Below, one piece after another: positions 7,663-17,162 of a stretch of DNA of 64,000 nucleotides. Source of the DNA: Planctomycetota bacterium (lineage in GTDB: Bacteria; Planctomycetota; UBA1135; GCA-002686595); NCBI GenBank assembly GCA_029259605.1, contig JAJDEV010000142.1, positions 1-64,000 on the forward strand. The letters are read 5' to 3'. Each line of letters starts with the position of its first letter. The first letter of the stretch is position 1. The notes under the pieces were generated by a model, which ran no database searches, was not told the DNA's origin, and saw nothing but the letters and a program-made list of their open reading frames with translations. Both the position numbers and the translations under genes were made by a program.

Positions 7663-10476
7663 ATGGCGAACGAAGTTCGACGTCGCGTACGCGCACTCGG
7701 AACCCGAGCCCTGTGCGCCGTGCTCGCGACGTTCGCGCTCGGGAGTTCGTCGCACGCCGGACTCGGGACGATCGAGGACGGCAAGCTCAACCTGCTCGTT
7801 TACTTTGCGTACGACGAGACGGACCCGATGTCGTGGGAGCCGGTGTTCACCGAGTACTCGCGCCTGCTGCTGAACGCGACCGAGGGCGGACTGCAACTCG
7901 GCACCGTGCAGTTCACCGTGTGCCCCGACTTCCAGGACGAAGCGGATGTCTGGGTGCTGAACGATTTCAGCGGCGCGCGCGCGCACCTCTTCGGACTCGG
8001 CCAACGCGGACTGCACATCACGATCTCGCAGACGCACAAGTCGACGAGCGGCGGCGCGCTCGGACAGTTCGGCCTCGCGCACGAGACCGGTCACTACGTC
8101 TGGGGTTGCTACGACGAGTATCGCGGCTGGGTCGGCAACGTGATGAAGAGCGACCCGAACCACAACTGCACGCTGTCGCCCAGCACGGTCGCGTGTCTGA
8201 TGGATGGCGGAACGACCGTGTCGCCGGAGAACACGCGCACCGAGTTCTGCACGAGCAAGGCGACCGGATTCCCGGGGACGGTGCACAACACCGGCGTCAT
8301 GGTGATCTCCGGCGGGGGCGTCAAACTCGTCGCGGCGAAGACGGACCAGGAGTACTACCTGGGGCGCTCGTGTTGGGAGCAGATCCAGCTCAGCGGACGC
8401 GGCGGCCTGACGCATCCGCCGAGCGAGCCGCCGCAGTCGATCCTTCCGCACGACCCGGTCGTGTTCGACCTCGCGCGCTTCCAAGGCGACCTGGCGATCG
8501 CGATCGTGCTCGATCGATCGGGGAGCATGTCGGCCGAGGGGCGGCTCGACAACGCCGTGCTCGGCGCGAAGAGCGCGGTCGGACTCCTGCGCGACGGCGA
8601 GGGGCTCGCGATCGTCGCGTTCGATGACACGCCGCAGACGATCTTTCGCTCGTCGTCGATGTCGGACGCGAACAAGGCGAACGCGAACGCCGCGCTCGAC
8701 GCACTCGTCGCGGGCGGCGGGACGTCGCTCGGGACCGCGCTGCAGGCCGCGGTGTCCGAGCTCGCATCGCTCTCCGGTTGCGTCGAGCCGATCGTCGTCA
8801 TCTCCGACGGGGTCAGCGCCGACCCGCAGGCGGACGATCCGACCATCCTGGCCGCGCTCAACGCCGGCGATCACGCGGTGTATGCGGTCGCCGTCGGCAG
8901 CTTCGCCGACGTGGCCGCGCTCAACGCCGTCGCGACCGCGACCGGCGGCCAGTTCTTCGCGGTGGACGACGCGTCCGAGCTGCCGGGCGTGCTCGCGTCG
9001 ATCTTCGCGAGCGCCGGCTACGGAACGCCGGTGCTCGAGAGCTACGAGGAGGGGGTTCCCGCGCTCGGCGTGCGGTCGCGCGCGTTCGACGTCGGCGAGA
9101 ACGTCGAGGCGCTGCGCGTCTCGCTCGCGTTCGCCGACGGCGCTGACCTCGGGCTGAGCCTCCGGACGCCCTCCGGCGACACGTTCGCGTTCGCGACGCC
9201 GCCGGCCGGTGTCACGACCTTCGCGTCCGGCGTGCAGAAGACGATGACCGTCGCGCGGCCCGAGCCGGGAACGTGGACGGCGACGGTGGACGAGTCGTTC
9301 GGCGTCGCGGCTTCGTTCGACCTCCTCGCCTACGTCGAGGGGCTCGCGCTCGACATCACGACGAGCGTGGCCGAGCCGAGCGTCGCGTTCCCCGCGCCGA
9401 TGCGCGTGTCGGTCCACGTCGTCGCCGGCGTTCCCGTTGGCGACGCGCGCGTCACGGGCGAGGTCCGGCGGCCCGATGGCTTCCATGTCGCGGTGACGTT
9501 CCACGACGACGGCAGCGCGGCACACGGCGACGCGGTCGCGGGCGACGGCGTCTACAGCACGCTGTTCGCGCGCTACGGCGGCGACGGCGCGTACGCGTTC
9601 CAGATCGAGGTCGACGGAACGAACGCGATGGCGGCGTCGAACCTCGAGTGCGGCGTATACGGAGCGGGCGAGGACGGGCAAACGCCCATGGTCATCCCGC
9701 CGTTCCGCGCGTGCACGAGCCGCACGGTGCTTCTGTCGGGCGCGCCGACGGTGCCGAGCTCGGGCAGCGCCACGCTGCGCGCCCACGACGTGCTCGCGCC
9801 GGCGTTCGACGTCGACCTCGAGCGCGCGCCGGTACCGATCGCCGGCTTCGTCCTCGACGTCGCGCCCGACGAGCCGCTCTTCCTCGCGTCGATCGACGTC
9901 GACATCCGCCGCCCCGGCGACGCGATTTCCGAGGCGAGCTTCGTCGAGCTGCACCTCGACGCCGACGCCGACGGCCGCATCGATGTGCCGTCCGTTCCGC
10001 TCGCGATCGGCAGCGTGACGGGCGGTCGCTCGACGCTCCGCTTCGCGAGCGCGACCGGAGCGCTCGCGTTCCTCGGCGCCGGGGACAGCCACTGGTTCCT
10101 GCTCACCGCGGGCGGCGGCATCGAGCCGCAGCCCGCGCAGGGGCGCCTCGCCGCGTCCCCCGGAGCGGCGGGCGGCACGACGTCGCTCGGCGCCGGCTCG
10201 GGCGCCGCGCACGGCGTCGCCCTCGCGTTGCTCGTGCTCGTCGCCGTGCGCGCATCGAGGCGCGAGAACGCACCTCGGGCGTGGCGTGCGGCGAGCGTGC
10301 TCGCGCTCTTCGCCGCGCTCGCCATCGCGTTCCCCGCGTGCTCGGGCGGTGACCACGGCGGCGACGCGCTCGAGCTGCGCGCGTCCGCCACCGGGATCCA
10401 GTTCGAGGGCGCCGTCACGGGCAACGCGATCCGTGCGTCGGGCCCCGCGCTGCGCTTCTCGACGCGCCTCGAATAG
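7663..10476 (+). CDS. CLCA-like secreted metalloprotease with vWA domain
   Basis: A 937-residue exported protein. Signal peptide at about 12-33. Residues 35-260 resemble the N-terminal CLCA (calcium-activated chloride channel regulator) domain and carry the diagnostic zinc motif HExxHxxxGxxDE exactly (H140 to E152). Cysteines at 87, 149, 169, 178, 196 and 237 could form disulfides. A vWA domain at about 275-450 has an intact MIDAS (D284-x-S286-x-S288, T354, S381-D-G). Two beta-sandwich regions follow (about 455-660), then a beta domain at about 720-830. A hydrophobic segment closed by RASRR, near residue 865, resembles a C-terminal sorting tail. A second hydrophobic stretch with a lipobox-like FPACSGG then follows unexpectedly. 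In animals CLCA proteins self-cleave; here a surface protease/adhesin role is inferred. Confidence 0.75.
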   Translation: MANEVRRRVRALGTRALCAVLATFALGSSSHAGLGTIEDGKLNLLVYFAYDETDPMSWEPVFTEYSRLLLNATEGGLQLGTVQFTVCPDFQDEADVWVLNDFSGARAHLFGLGQRGLHITISQTHKSTSGGALGQFGLAHETGHYVWGCYDEYRGWVGNVMKSDPNHNCTLSPSTVACLMDGGTTVSPENTRTEFCTSKATGFPGTVHNTGVMVISGGGVKLVAAKTDQEYYLGRSCWEQIQLSGRGGLTHPPSEPPQSILPHDPVVFDLARFQGDLAIAIVLDRSGSMSAEGRLDNAVLGAKSAVGLLRDGEGLAIVAFDDTPQTIFRSSSMSDANKANANAALDALVAGGGTSLGTALQAAVSELASLSGCVEPIVVISDGVSADPQADDPTILAALNAGDHAVYAVAVGSFADVAALNAVATATGGQFFAVDDASELPGVLASIFASAGYGTPVLESYEEGVPALGVRSRAFDVGENVEALRVSLAFADGADLGLSLRTPSGDTFAFATPPAGVTTFASGVQKTMTVARPEPGTWTATVDESFGVAASFDLLAYVEGLALDITTSVAEPSVAFPAPMRVSVHVVAGVPVGDARVTGEVRRPDGFHVAVTFHDDGSAAHGDAVAGDGVYSTLFARYGGDGAYAFQIEVDGTNAMAASNLECGVYGAGEDGQTPMVIPPFRACTSRTVLLSGAPTVPSSGSATLRAHDVLAPAFDVDLERAPVPIAGFVLDVAPDEPLFLASIDVDIRRPGDAISEASFVELHLDADADGRIDVPSVPLAIGSVTGGRSTLRFASATGALAFLGAGDSHWFLLTAGGGIEPQPAQGRLAASPGAAGGTTSLGAGSGAAHGVALALLVLVAVRASRRENAPRAWRAASVLALFAALAIAFPACSGGDHGGDALELRASATGIQFEGAVTGNAIRASGPALRFSTRLE

Positions 10477-10556
10477 CGCTCCGGACACTCAAGGGCCGCG
10501 CCTCGAACGTCGATGGAGCGCGTGGAGCTCCGTGTTCGCCGGAGCTCCCGATCCCC

Positions 10557-12908
10557 GTGCGATCCCACCGCTCCAAGCCCCGTCGTAACGCCACGCTTCG
10601 CACGCTCGCGAGCATCGCGGCGGCCGTGCTCGTCGCGGCCTGTGGAGGTGGCGGCGGCGGAGGCGGAGGGGGTGCTGCGAAGGGCGGCCTGGTCGCGCCG
10701 GGTGGCGTGTCGCTCCTGCCCCCCGCAGGCGCTGTGACACCGCCGAATCCCGGCGGCTTCGCGAGCGACGCGGCCTACTTCACGGACGCGGTGTTCGAAG
10801 AGGTCTACGATCGTTCGCTCGACGAGCTCGGTCGGATCGGCGCGATGCTGCGCGTGCCGGGCGCGAGCGGTGCAGCCGAGCTCCTGAACGCCGAGACGTA
10901 CGCGGTCCAAGCGAACGCCCTGCCCGTCGCGCGCGGCGCGAGCATCCGCGCATCCGCCACCGCGCGCGGTCGCTCGTTCGCGGCGCGCGCTGCGGACTAC
11001 GAACTGTGGTCGGTCGACAGCACGCGCACGGGCGGACCGCACGACGTGGCCGCGTGGCTTCCTCGCGTGGACGTCGAGTTCGGCGCGCAGACCGTCTTCT
11101 TCGACGCATCGATCTCGTCGTCCGTGTCGGCCGCGCGACCGTTCGGCGTGATGCAGCTCGACTACGCCGGCGCGGCCGATGCCGCGTCGCTCGGCGCCCC
11201 AGGCTTCTCGGGCAGCTTCGCGTCCTACGGCGGCTCGAAGTCCGCCTCCGGCTTCCGCGTGTTCGAAGCCGCGGGCGACTTGACCGCGGTTCCGGCGCCC
11301 GGCGAGCGCGCGAGCGAGGTGCAGGCGGCGGTCGAGCTCGACGTGTCGGGTGCGTCCGGACGCGCGCGCGTGTTCCGGCGCGAACGCTTCGACGACGGCG
11401 GCGGGGACTCCGGCATCGTGGCCTCCGAGTGGTTGCTCGAGTTCGACGCGGACACGGTCGTGCGCAGCCGCGACGGAGCGCCCGCGGAGGCGTTTTCGCG
11501 CGCCGCGCCCGAGCGACACGCGTGGAGCTATGGCTTGTACGCGCCGGGCGGCCCGGACGCGGGGGAGCGCATCGACGTCGCGAACGGCTTGGGCGTGCGC
11601 ACGGCGGGCGGGGTGCGCGGTTGGCTCGGTCCGTTCGGGCTGTGGTTCCCGCCGGGGGTGACGGTGCTCGATGGCGACGACGTCGTGCACGACGCGTGGG
11701 GTGCGAGCGAGGAGGTGCACTACACCGTGCGCCGCGCGCCCGGGCGTCTCGTACGCATGACGAAGAACACGCTCGACCTGACGGAGCTCGACGACCAGGT
11801 CTTCGAGTGGTTCGAGACCGACGCGATGCTCGGCACGACGACGCTCTACGAGGTCACCTACGACAGCATGGCGAGCGCGTGGACGAAGCTCGCCGTCTTC
11901 GACGAACCGTCGTCCGCGTTCGTCGCGCTCACGCCCACGGAGCTCGTCGACATCGCGTCGGAGGGAGCGCTGCCGCTCTACTCGACGGCGCTCGGTGGTC
12001 CGGTCGCGTTCGTCGACGGGAACACCTACGTCACGTGGTACGAGCTCGAGATCGTGGACGGATCCGATCCCGTCTTCGGCGGCGGCGCCACCGAGCTCGA
12101 GCTCTTCGGCTTCATGGATTGCCTGCGCAGCGGGCTGACCGCGGCCGAGGTCGAGGCGGGCGACATCGAGCTCGCCGATGCGACGGATCCGACGGACGGG
12201 CACCGCTTCGTCTTCGCGCAGAGCGACCTGACGCTGTACCACGACCCGACGAAGACCGGAATGCCGCTGGAGCGCGTCGGGCTCGCCGACGGCGAAGTGC
12301 CGGCGAGCGGGTTGTTCGCGTGGGGCATGACGAGCGGTCCGCTCATCGCCGCGTCAAGCGTGCCGTCGGGAACGGTCGAGGGCGTGTGGGACGTGGACGA
12401 GCTCTACGTGTGGGAGACGGGCGCGAACGCATGGAACGCGTTCGGGGGCCTGGTCGACATGGGTGGTGACTTCGTCGATGTGCCGTTGCCGGCGCGGTTC
12501 GCGTACCGGCACTCGACGCTTCGCGATCGCAACGCGAGCGCGGCCTACGACGGGCGCTGCTTCGTGCTCGAGTTCGATCGCACACACGGCGTCGTCGGCT
12601 TCCCGCGCGTCGGTTACGACCTCGACGGGGACACCGAGCCCGATCGCTTCGTTCCGGCCGTCAGCCTCGCCGACGGAGTGATGCTCGGTCCGATCGGGAG
12701 CGAGGCCGTCGTCAAGGCGGTCGAGCTCGAGGAGTGGTTGACGCCGGACGCCGGATATGCGGGTGCGCTGACCGTGTTCGCGGCGAACGACCTCGTCGTG
12801 CCGGATGTGCGCGACTACACGACGCCGGCGATCGGCACCGCACCCGTCGTCGTACAACCGCCGCGCGTGGTGAGCGGCGAGATTGTCGGTCCGCTCGTCG
12901 TCGAGTAA
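10557..12908 (+). CDS. Large lipoprotein of unknown function
   Basis: A 783-residue exported lipoprotein. Basic N-terminus, hydrophobic core, lipobox VAAC with Cys29, then a run of ten glycines as a flexible linker, common after lipidation sites in planctomycetes. The remaining 740 residues are rich in Asp, Val and aromatic residues, with a beta-strand rhythm and few cysteines. I recognise no domain or catalytic motif. Near the C-terminus, YDLDGDTEPDRF resembles an isolated calcium-binding loop. The start is a GTG at 10557 with GGAG twelve bases upstream. It lies between the CLCA-like and HEAT-vWA genes, all + strand and all exported, so a shared cell-surface role is possible. Confidence 0.7.
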   Translation: MRSHRSKPRRNATLRTLASIAAAVLVAACGGGGGGGGGGAAKGGLVAPGGVSLLPPAGAVTPPNPGGFASDAAYFTDAVFEEVYDRSLDELGRIGAMLRVPGASGAAELLNAETYAVQANALPVARGASIRASATARGRSFAARAADYELWSVDSTRTGGPHDVAAWLPRVDVEFGAQTVFFDASISSSVSAARPFGVMQLDYAGAADAASLGAPGFSGSFASYGGSKSASGFRVFEAAGDLTAVPAPGERASEVQAAVELDVSGASGRARVFRRERFDDGGGDSGIVASEWLLEFDADTVVRSRDGAPAEAFSRAAPERHAWSYGLYAPGGPDAGERIDVANGLGVRTAGGVRGWLGPFGLWFPPGVTVLDGDDVVHDAWGASEEVHYTVRRAPGRLVRMTKNTLDLTELDDQVFEWFETDAMLGTTTLYEVTYDSMASAWTKLAVFDEPSSAFVALTPTELVDIASEGALPLYSTALGGPVAFVDGNTYVTWYELEIVDGSDPVFGGGATELELFGFMDCLRSGLTAAEVEAGDIELADATDPTDGHRFVFAQSDLTLYHDPTKTGMPLERVGLADGEVPASGLFAWGMTSGPLIAASSVPSGTVEGVWDVDELYVWETGANAWNAFGGLVDMGGDFVDVPLPARFAYRHSTLRDRNASAAYDGRCFVLEFDRTHGVVGFPRVGYDLDGDTEPDRFVPAVSLADGVMLGPIGSEAVVKAVELEEWLTPDAGYAGALTVFAANDLVVPDVRDYTTPAIGTAPVVVQPPRVVSGEIVGPLVVE

Positions 12909-12989
12909 CGACGCGGCGCGTTTCCGCGGGAAGGAGGGCAACCGGGTGGGGGATCGGGCGGTCGTGAAAGCACCGACCGGGTCTCGATC

Positions 12990-14648
12990 GTGCACCACCT
13001 CACTCCTTCCTACCTTGTTCGATGTGCGGCCCTGGCGGGCCCGTTCGTTCTCTTCGCCCACGCGCTCGGACTGCCCCTGGCGTCGACGGCGTCGAGAACG
13101 GCCGGGTTCGCCCGGACCCCGGACGTGCGGTCGGTGGACGACGACGGCCACGCGCTGACGGAGGCCGAGTTCGACGACCTCGTGCTGCGGACGCGGAGCG
13201 GGAACAAGTGGACGCGCAAACGCGCGCTCGAGCACTTGGCCGAGAGCGGCGACGCGCGCGGTTGGGAGCTGATCGTCGCCGCGCTCGCGGATCGCAAGGG
13301 CGAGGTGGCGGACACGGCGCAGCTCGTCCTCGCCGGCATCCGCTCGAGCGCCGCGCTCGAACGCCTCGGGTCGAAGGACGCTCTGCGGGCGCGGGACGAG
13401 TGGGTGCGGCGGCGTGCGGCGGAAGCGCTCGGGCGCCTGGCGGACGACGTCGATCCGGAGTCCGTGGCGCGGATGCTGGTCGGCGCGCTGGGCGACAAGG
13501 ACCCCGAGGTCCGGCGCATGGCGCTGTGGTCGGTCGAGCGGCGCGCGCGACGCGGCCTGTGCGCGTTGAATCCAACCGGAGACGAGACGCCGCTGCACGC
13601 CGCCGTGCGGACCCGGCTCGCGCGGGAACGCGAGCACGGCGTGCGCGCGCGCGCCCTGGCGGCGTACGCGGCGCTCGATCCGACCGCCGCGCGTGACATC
13701 GTGCGGCGCGAGCTCGACGCGCGTCACGCGGCTGCGCGGTGCATGGCGACCGCGCTCGTGCCCGAGCTGTTCGCGGCGGACGACGCGATCGATTGGGTGC
13801 GTCCGCGCGCGCTCGACGCCGAGCGCGCGGTGCGCGTCCAGGCGATCGACGCGCTGGCGCGGTTGGGAACGCGTGCGGCGCTCGCGGCCATGATCGAGCG
13901 CCTCGCCGACGATATGGACGATGCGGACGCGCTCGACGAACGTGGCGCGCGCCGCATCGTCGAGCACCTGCGACGCGTGTCCGGACGGAAGCACCGCCGG
14001 GATCCACGGCCGTGGCGGGACTGGGTGGCGGGGCTTCCGGACAACTGGCGCGCGCCGAGCGATGGAGGCAGCGCGCTCGATCCGGACGACGACGTCGAGC
14101 GCAGCGTGAGCGAGGTGTCCTTCGGTGGGCTGCCGATCCTCTCGACGCGGTTGACGTTCCTCATCGACCTCTCGGGTTCGATGTGGACCGTGCGGCCGGA
14201 TGGTCTCACGCGCAAGCAGGTCGTCGAGGAGATGCTGCGCGAAGCGCTCGAGCGCTTGCCGGAGAGCACGCGCTTCAACGTGATTCCGTTCACCGAGCGC
14301 CCGCGACCGTTCAAGGACGAGCTCGTCCGCGCGTCGCGCAAGAACGTCCGCGCGGCGATCGAGTTCTTCGAGGACTGCAACGAGCGCGGCACGGGCAACT
14401 TCTGGGACGCCGCCATGCTCGCCTGCGCCGACCCGGACGTGGACACGCTGCTGGTGCTCACCGACGGGGCGCCGACCGGCGGCCGGCGCCACCGGCTCGA
14501 GCTGATGGTGCCGCTGTTCGCCGAGTTCGACGCGACGCGCAAGATCGCCGTCGACTCGCTCTTGATCGACGCGAAGACGAGGGAACTCGACGCGTGGGAC
14601 CAGCTGGCGCGGCTCACGGGAGGGCACTCGATGCCGATCGATCTGTAA
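12990..14648 (+). CDS. Exported HEAT-repeat protein with C-terminal vWA domain
   Basis: A 552-residue protein. The N-terminus has a weak signal peptide or membrane anchor (residues 9-32). Residues 55-330 are helical pairs of the HEAT/PBS-lyase type (ADRKGEVADTAQLVLAGI, VRRRAAEALGRLADDVDP, DKDPEVRRMALWSVE, ERAVRVQAIDALARLG). A vWA domain follows from about 388, with MIDAS D393-x-S395-x-S397 (DLSGSM) and LTDGAPTGG. The pairing suggests a protein-interaction scaffold plus a metal-dependent adhesion site. Partner unknown. The GTG at 12990 is the first codon giving the hydrophobic N-terminus. It stands 81 bases behind the lipoprotein gene. Confidence 0.75.
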   Translation: MHHLTPSYLVRCAALAGPFVLFAHALGLPLASTASRTAGFARTPDVRSVDDDGHALTEAEFDDLVLRTRSGNKWTRKRALEHLAESGDARGWELIVAALADRKGEVADTAQLVLAGIRSSAALERLGSKDALRARDEWVRRRAAEALGRLADDVDPESVARMLVGALGDKDPEVRRMALWSVERRARRGLCALNPTGDETPLHAAVRTRLAREREHGVRARALAAYAALDPTAARDIVRRELDARHAAARCMATALVPELFAADDAIDWVRPRALDAERAVRVQAIDALARLGTRAALAAMIERLADDMDDADALDERGARRIVEHLRRVSGRKHRRDPRPWRDWVAGLPDNWRAPSDGGSALDPDDDVERSVSEVSFGGLPILSTRLTFLIDLSGSMWTVRPDGLTRKQVVEEMLREALERLPESTRFNVIPFTERPRPFKDELVRASRKNVRAAIEFFEDCNERGTGNFWDAAMLACADPDVDTLLVLTDGAPTGGRRHRLELMVPLFAEFDATRKIAVDSLLIDAKTRELDAWDQLARLTGGHSMPIDL

Positions 14649-14689
14649 CGGGACTTGACGGGCGCGCGCGCACCGCGACGATCGTCGCC

Positions 14690-15364
14690 ATGCCGATCGC
14701 CCTGACACGCGCCGCCGCGCGCGAGCTCGACCGGCGCGCGATCGAAGAGCACGGGATCGCGTCGCTGGTCCTGATGGAGAACGCGGGGCGCGCGTGCGCC
14801 GAGCGCGTGCTCGCCCTGCGCGGCGCTGCGCCGGAGCACGTCCTCGTGCTGGCGGGTCCGGGCAACAACGGCGGCGATGGCTTCGTGATCGCGCGGACGC
14901 TGCACAACCGCGGCGTACAGAGCGCGGTCCGCTTCTTCGGCGATCGCGCGCGCCTCGAATCCGGTTCGCCCGATGCGCGCGAGAACGCGCGGCTCTGGGA
15001 GGACCTCGGCGGCGAGCTCGTGCTCGCGCCGCCGGGAGTCGACGCGGCGCTCGACCTCGCCGCGCCGTCCGTCGTCGTCGACGCGCTGTTCGGAACGGGT
15101 CTCGACCGTCCGCTGTCCGGTGGGTTCCTGGAGCTCGTTCGCGCCGTCAACGCGGCGCGTCGCCCGACGCTCGCCGTGGACCTCCCGAGCGGGCTGGACG
15201 CGGACACGGGCGAGCTGCTCGGGGACGCGATCCGCGCGACGACGACCGTTACGTTCGTCGCGCCGAAGGTCGGCTTCGCGCGCGGCGACGGCCCGCGCGT
15301 TTGCGGCGAGGTCGTCGTCGCCGAGATCGGGATCCCGCGCGCCTACCTCGACGCCGCGAAGTAG
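14690..15364 (+). CDS. nnrE: NAD(P)H-hydrate epimerase (YjeF N-terminal domain)
   Basis: A 224-residue stand-alone YjeF_N domain. Landmarks are the N-terminal LTRAAARELDRRAIEEHGIASLVLMENAG, the loop GPGNNGGDGFVIARTL, DALFGTGL, and VDLPSGLDADTG with the catalytic aspartate region. It epimerises the R form of hydrated NAD(P)H so that a dehydratase can repair it. The usual fused C-terminal dehydratase (NnrD) domain is absent, so that activity must be encoded elsewhere. The ATG at 14690 gives the family's normal N-terminus. Its 3' end overlaps the convergent minus-strand gene by 22 bases. Confidence 0.88.
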   Translation: MPIALTRAAARELDRRAIEEHGIASLVLMENAGRACAERVLALRGAAPEHVLVLAGPGNNGGDGFVIARTLHNRGVQSAVRFFGDRARLESGSPDARENARLWEDLGGELVLAPPGVDAALDLAAPSVVVDALFGTGLDRPLSGGFLELVRAVNAARRPTLAVDLPSGLDADTGELLGDAIRATTTVTFVAPKVGFARGDGPRVCGEVVVAEIGIPRAYLDAAK

Positions 15365-15762
15365 GCCGCGAGGTCCGCGCGCAGCATGCGCCGCACCTGG
15401 TGGTGGAAGAAGAACGCCGGCGCGACCGCGTCCGGGTGCGCGGCGAGCCAGCGCTCCTGCGCATCGACGGCGGCGCCGCGCGACGCGTCGTGTGTCATCG
15501 CGTAGTCGACGAGCCGTGGATCGGGGCCCGCGAGCAGGCGCTCGACGAACTCGACATCGAAGACCTCGCCCTGGCTCGCGAGCACATGCAGCGCGAACGC
15601 CGTGCGCTCGGGGCTCGCGCCGTGCACGGACCCGTCGGCGATGCGCCGTGCGTCCCGCGTCGACAGGTGCGGCGCGAACCAGCCGCACAGGTTGAGCGCG
15701 ACGAGTGACGCGAGCGCGACGACGAGCGCGCGCGGCGAAGCGGCGGGGGTGCGCTCGCTCAA
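15343..15762 (-). CDS. Small membrane-anchored protein of unknown function
   Basis: A 139-residue protein. Residues 12-31 form one transmembrane or signal segment (ALVVALASLVALNLCGWFA). The remainder is a soluble helical domain with no motif I recognise. The start is a TTG at 15760-15762 that overlaps the TGA of the upstream glycosyltransferase gene as TTGA; the frame has no better in-frame start nearby. The tight coupling suggests it works with the glycosyltransferase. The 3' end runs 22 bases into nnrE on the opposite strand. Confidence 0.6.
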   Translation of the reverse strand: MSERTPAASPRALVVALASLVALNLCGWFAPHLSTRDARRIADGSVHGASPERTAFALHVLASQGEVFDVEFVERLLAGPDPRLVDYAMTHDASRGAAVDAQERWLAAHPDAVAPAFFFHHQVRRMLRADLAAYFAASR

Positions 15763-17156
15763 AATCCGCGCCCTCCGATGAAAAGGATCTCGCGCAGGTT
15801 GATCAGCCACGCGGCGCCGAGCGCCGCCCACGCGGCCCACGCGAGGCGGCGGGAAGCCGGCGACGGCGCGGGTGCGCCGTCCCGCCCTGCGATCCACCCT
15901 GCGCCGAGGACGATCAGCAGCGGCTCGATCGGCAGGCGATAGCGCGACATGCTGACGACGGCCGCGCCGGCGAGGAACGTGGCGCAATAGGCGAGCAGCG
16001 TCCAGCGCCGGCGCCCGTTCGCGACGCCGAGGAAGAGCCCCCCGAGCCCGGCGACCAGAACGACGCACGTTTGCGCCACGCTCGTGAACGCGAGCGCGCG
16101 CCGCACCCACGGCGACGCGATGGAGCCGGAGTACACCTCGAGCCGGTGGTGACGATGGAAGAAGTTGAGCGGCGTGAACCAGTCGGCGACTTTCTTGATC
16201 CGCGAGCGCACGAAGAACCCGGGATGCGCGCGGGCGAACGCCTTGCCGCGCGCGACGTTGTCGGCGTTGCGCGCGAGCGTGTTCGGCGCCTCGGAACGGC
16301 TCCATTGGAGCGCGTCGGGTGGAGGCTCGACGAACCAGCGTCCGAAGGAAGCGCTCTCCGTAACCGTCGTCATCGCCGGCGCGCCCGCGTAGTCGAAGTT
16401 GACGTAGCCCGCGTTCCAACCCTGGTACATGTTCTCGCCCAGCGTCGCGCCGCTCGGAGCGAAGCGGCCGTACACCGACGTCGTTCGCGCGCTCCACGGG
16501 GCCAACACCGCCGTCGCTGCGAGGACGAGCACGGCGGCGAGGCCGACGCGGACGCGCAACGTGTCGCGCGTTCCGGCGGCGACGAGCACCGCGGGAAGGA
16601 ATGCGAGCAGCGGGAGCGGCGCCTCCTTGAACAGGCACGCCACGCCGATCAGTGCGCCGGACGCGAGCGCGTCGCGCAGCGGACGACGCGCGTCGCCGTC
16701 GACCAGGCGCAGAAAGAGCGCGAGCGCCGGGAGCAGCGCGGCGAGGAAGAGCGTCTCGGGCCACAGATAGTGCGTGAAGCCGATCAACGGCAGGTACACG
16801 GCCCAGGCGGCGGCCGCCCACTTCGCGGCGCGCGCCGAGAACAGTCGCGCCGCGAACCACGCGATCGAGCCGCCGACGACGCCCGACAAGAGCACCTGTC
16901 CGAGCTTCGCCGCGAAGATGCCCGCCTCGCCGAACGCGGCGAGGAACGGAGCGAGGTAGGCCGGGTATCCGGGCGGCCAGACCCAACCCGGCGAGCCGAG
17001 GTAGAAGCCGAAGTGGTTCCAGCTGACAGCCTGGTAGACGTACTGTCCCTCGTCGGCCCAGAGCTCGAGCGGAGTGACCCACCAGAGGAACGCGAGTCGC
17101 ACGCCGACGCCGGCGAGGAGGATGGCGCGTAGCTGCCGGCGGTCGTTTCGAGTCAT
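15759..17156 (-). CDS. Membrane glycosyltransferase, GT39/PMT-like family
   Basis: A 465-residue polytopic membrane protein with about ten hydrophobic segments. After the first segment comes the acidic motif LWADEGQYVY (D35/E36), then WPPGYPAYL, the usual first-loop arrangement of dolichyl-phosphate-mannose and ArnT-like glycosyltransferases. Later GFTHYLWPETLFLAALLPA and a basic positioning loop support this. It probably transfers a sugar from a polyprenyl carrier to a protein or lipid at the outer face of the membrane. The start at 17156 diverges from the SGNH gene. The next gene overlaps by four bases. Acceptor and donor cannot be told from the sequence. Confidence 0.75.
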   Translation of the reverse strand: MTRNDRRQLRAILLAGVGVRLAFLWWVTPLELWADEGQYVYQAVSWNHFGFYLGSPGWVWPPGYPAYLAPFLAAFGEAGIFAAKLGQVLLSGVVGGSIAWFAARLFSARAAKWAAAAWAVYLPLIGFTHYLWPETLFLAALLPALALFLRLVDGDARRPLRDALASGALIGVACLFKEAPLPLLAFLPAVLVAAGTRDTLRVRVGLAAVLVLAATAVLAPWSARTTSVYGRFAPSGATLGENMYQGWNAGYVNFDYAGAPAMTTVTESASFGRWFVEPPPDALQWSRSEAPNTLARNADNVARGKAFARAHPGFFVRSRIKKVADWFTPLNFFHRHHRLEVYSGSIASPWVRRALAFTSVAQTCVVLVAGLGGLFLGVANGRRRWTLLAYCATFLAGAAVVSMSRYRLPIEPLLIVLGAGWIAGRDGAPAPSPASRRLAWAAWAALGAAWLINLREILFIGGRGF

Positions 17157-17162
17157 CTCGTC

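Noticed and set aside
6871-10488. A 1,205-codon open frame on the minus strand opposite the CLCA-like gene
   Set aside because: It is Arg/Glu-rich, has no known motif and lies antisense to a gene with signal peptide, zinc motif and MIDAS. DNA this GC-rich leaves long antisense frames open by composition.
10627-10680. Poly-glycine tract as a frameshift or sequencing artefact
   Set aside because: A glycine run straight after the lipidated cysteine is common in lipoproteins, and the frame continues normally for 740 residues.
9573-12242. An 889-codon minus-strand frame opposite the large lipoprotein
   Set aside because: Same reason: low-complexity Arg/Ala/Glu composition, crossing two real genes, no start context.
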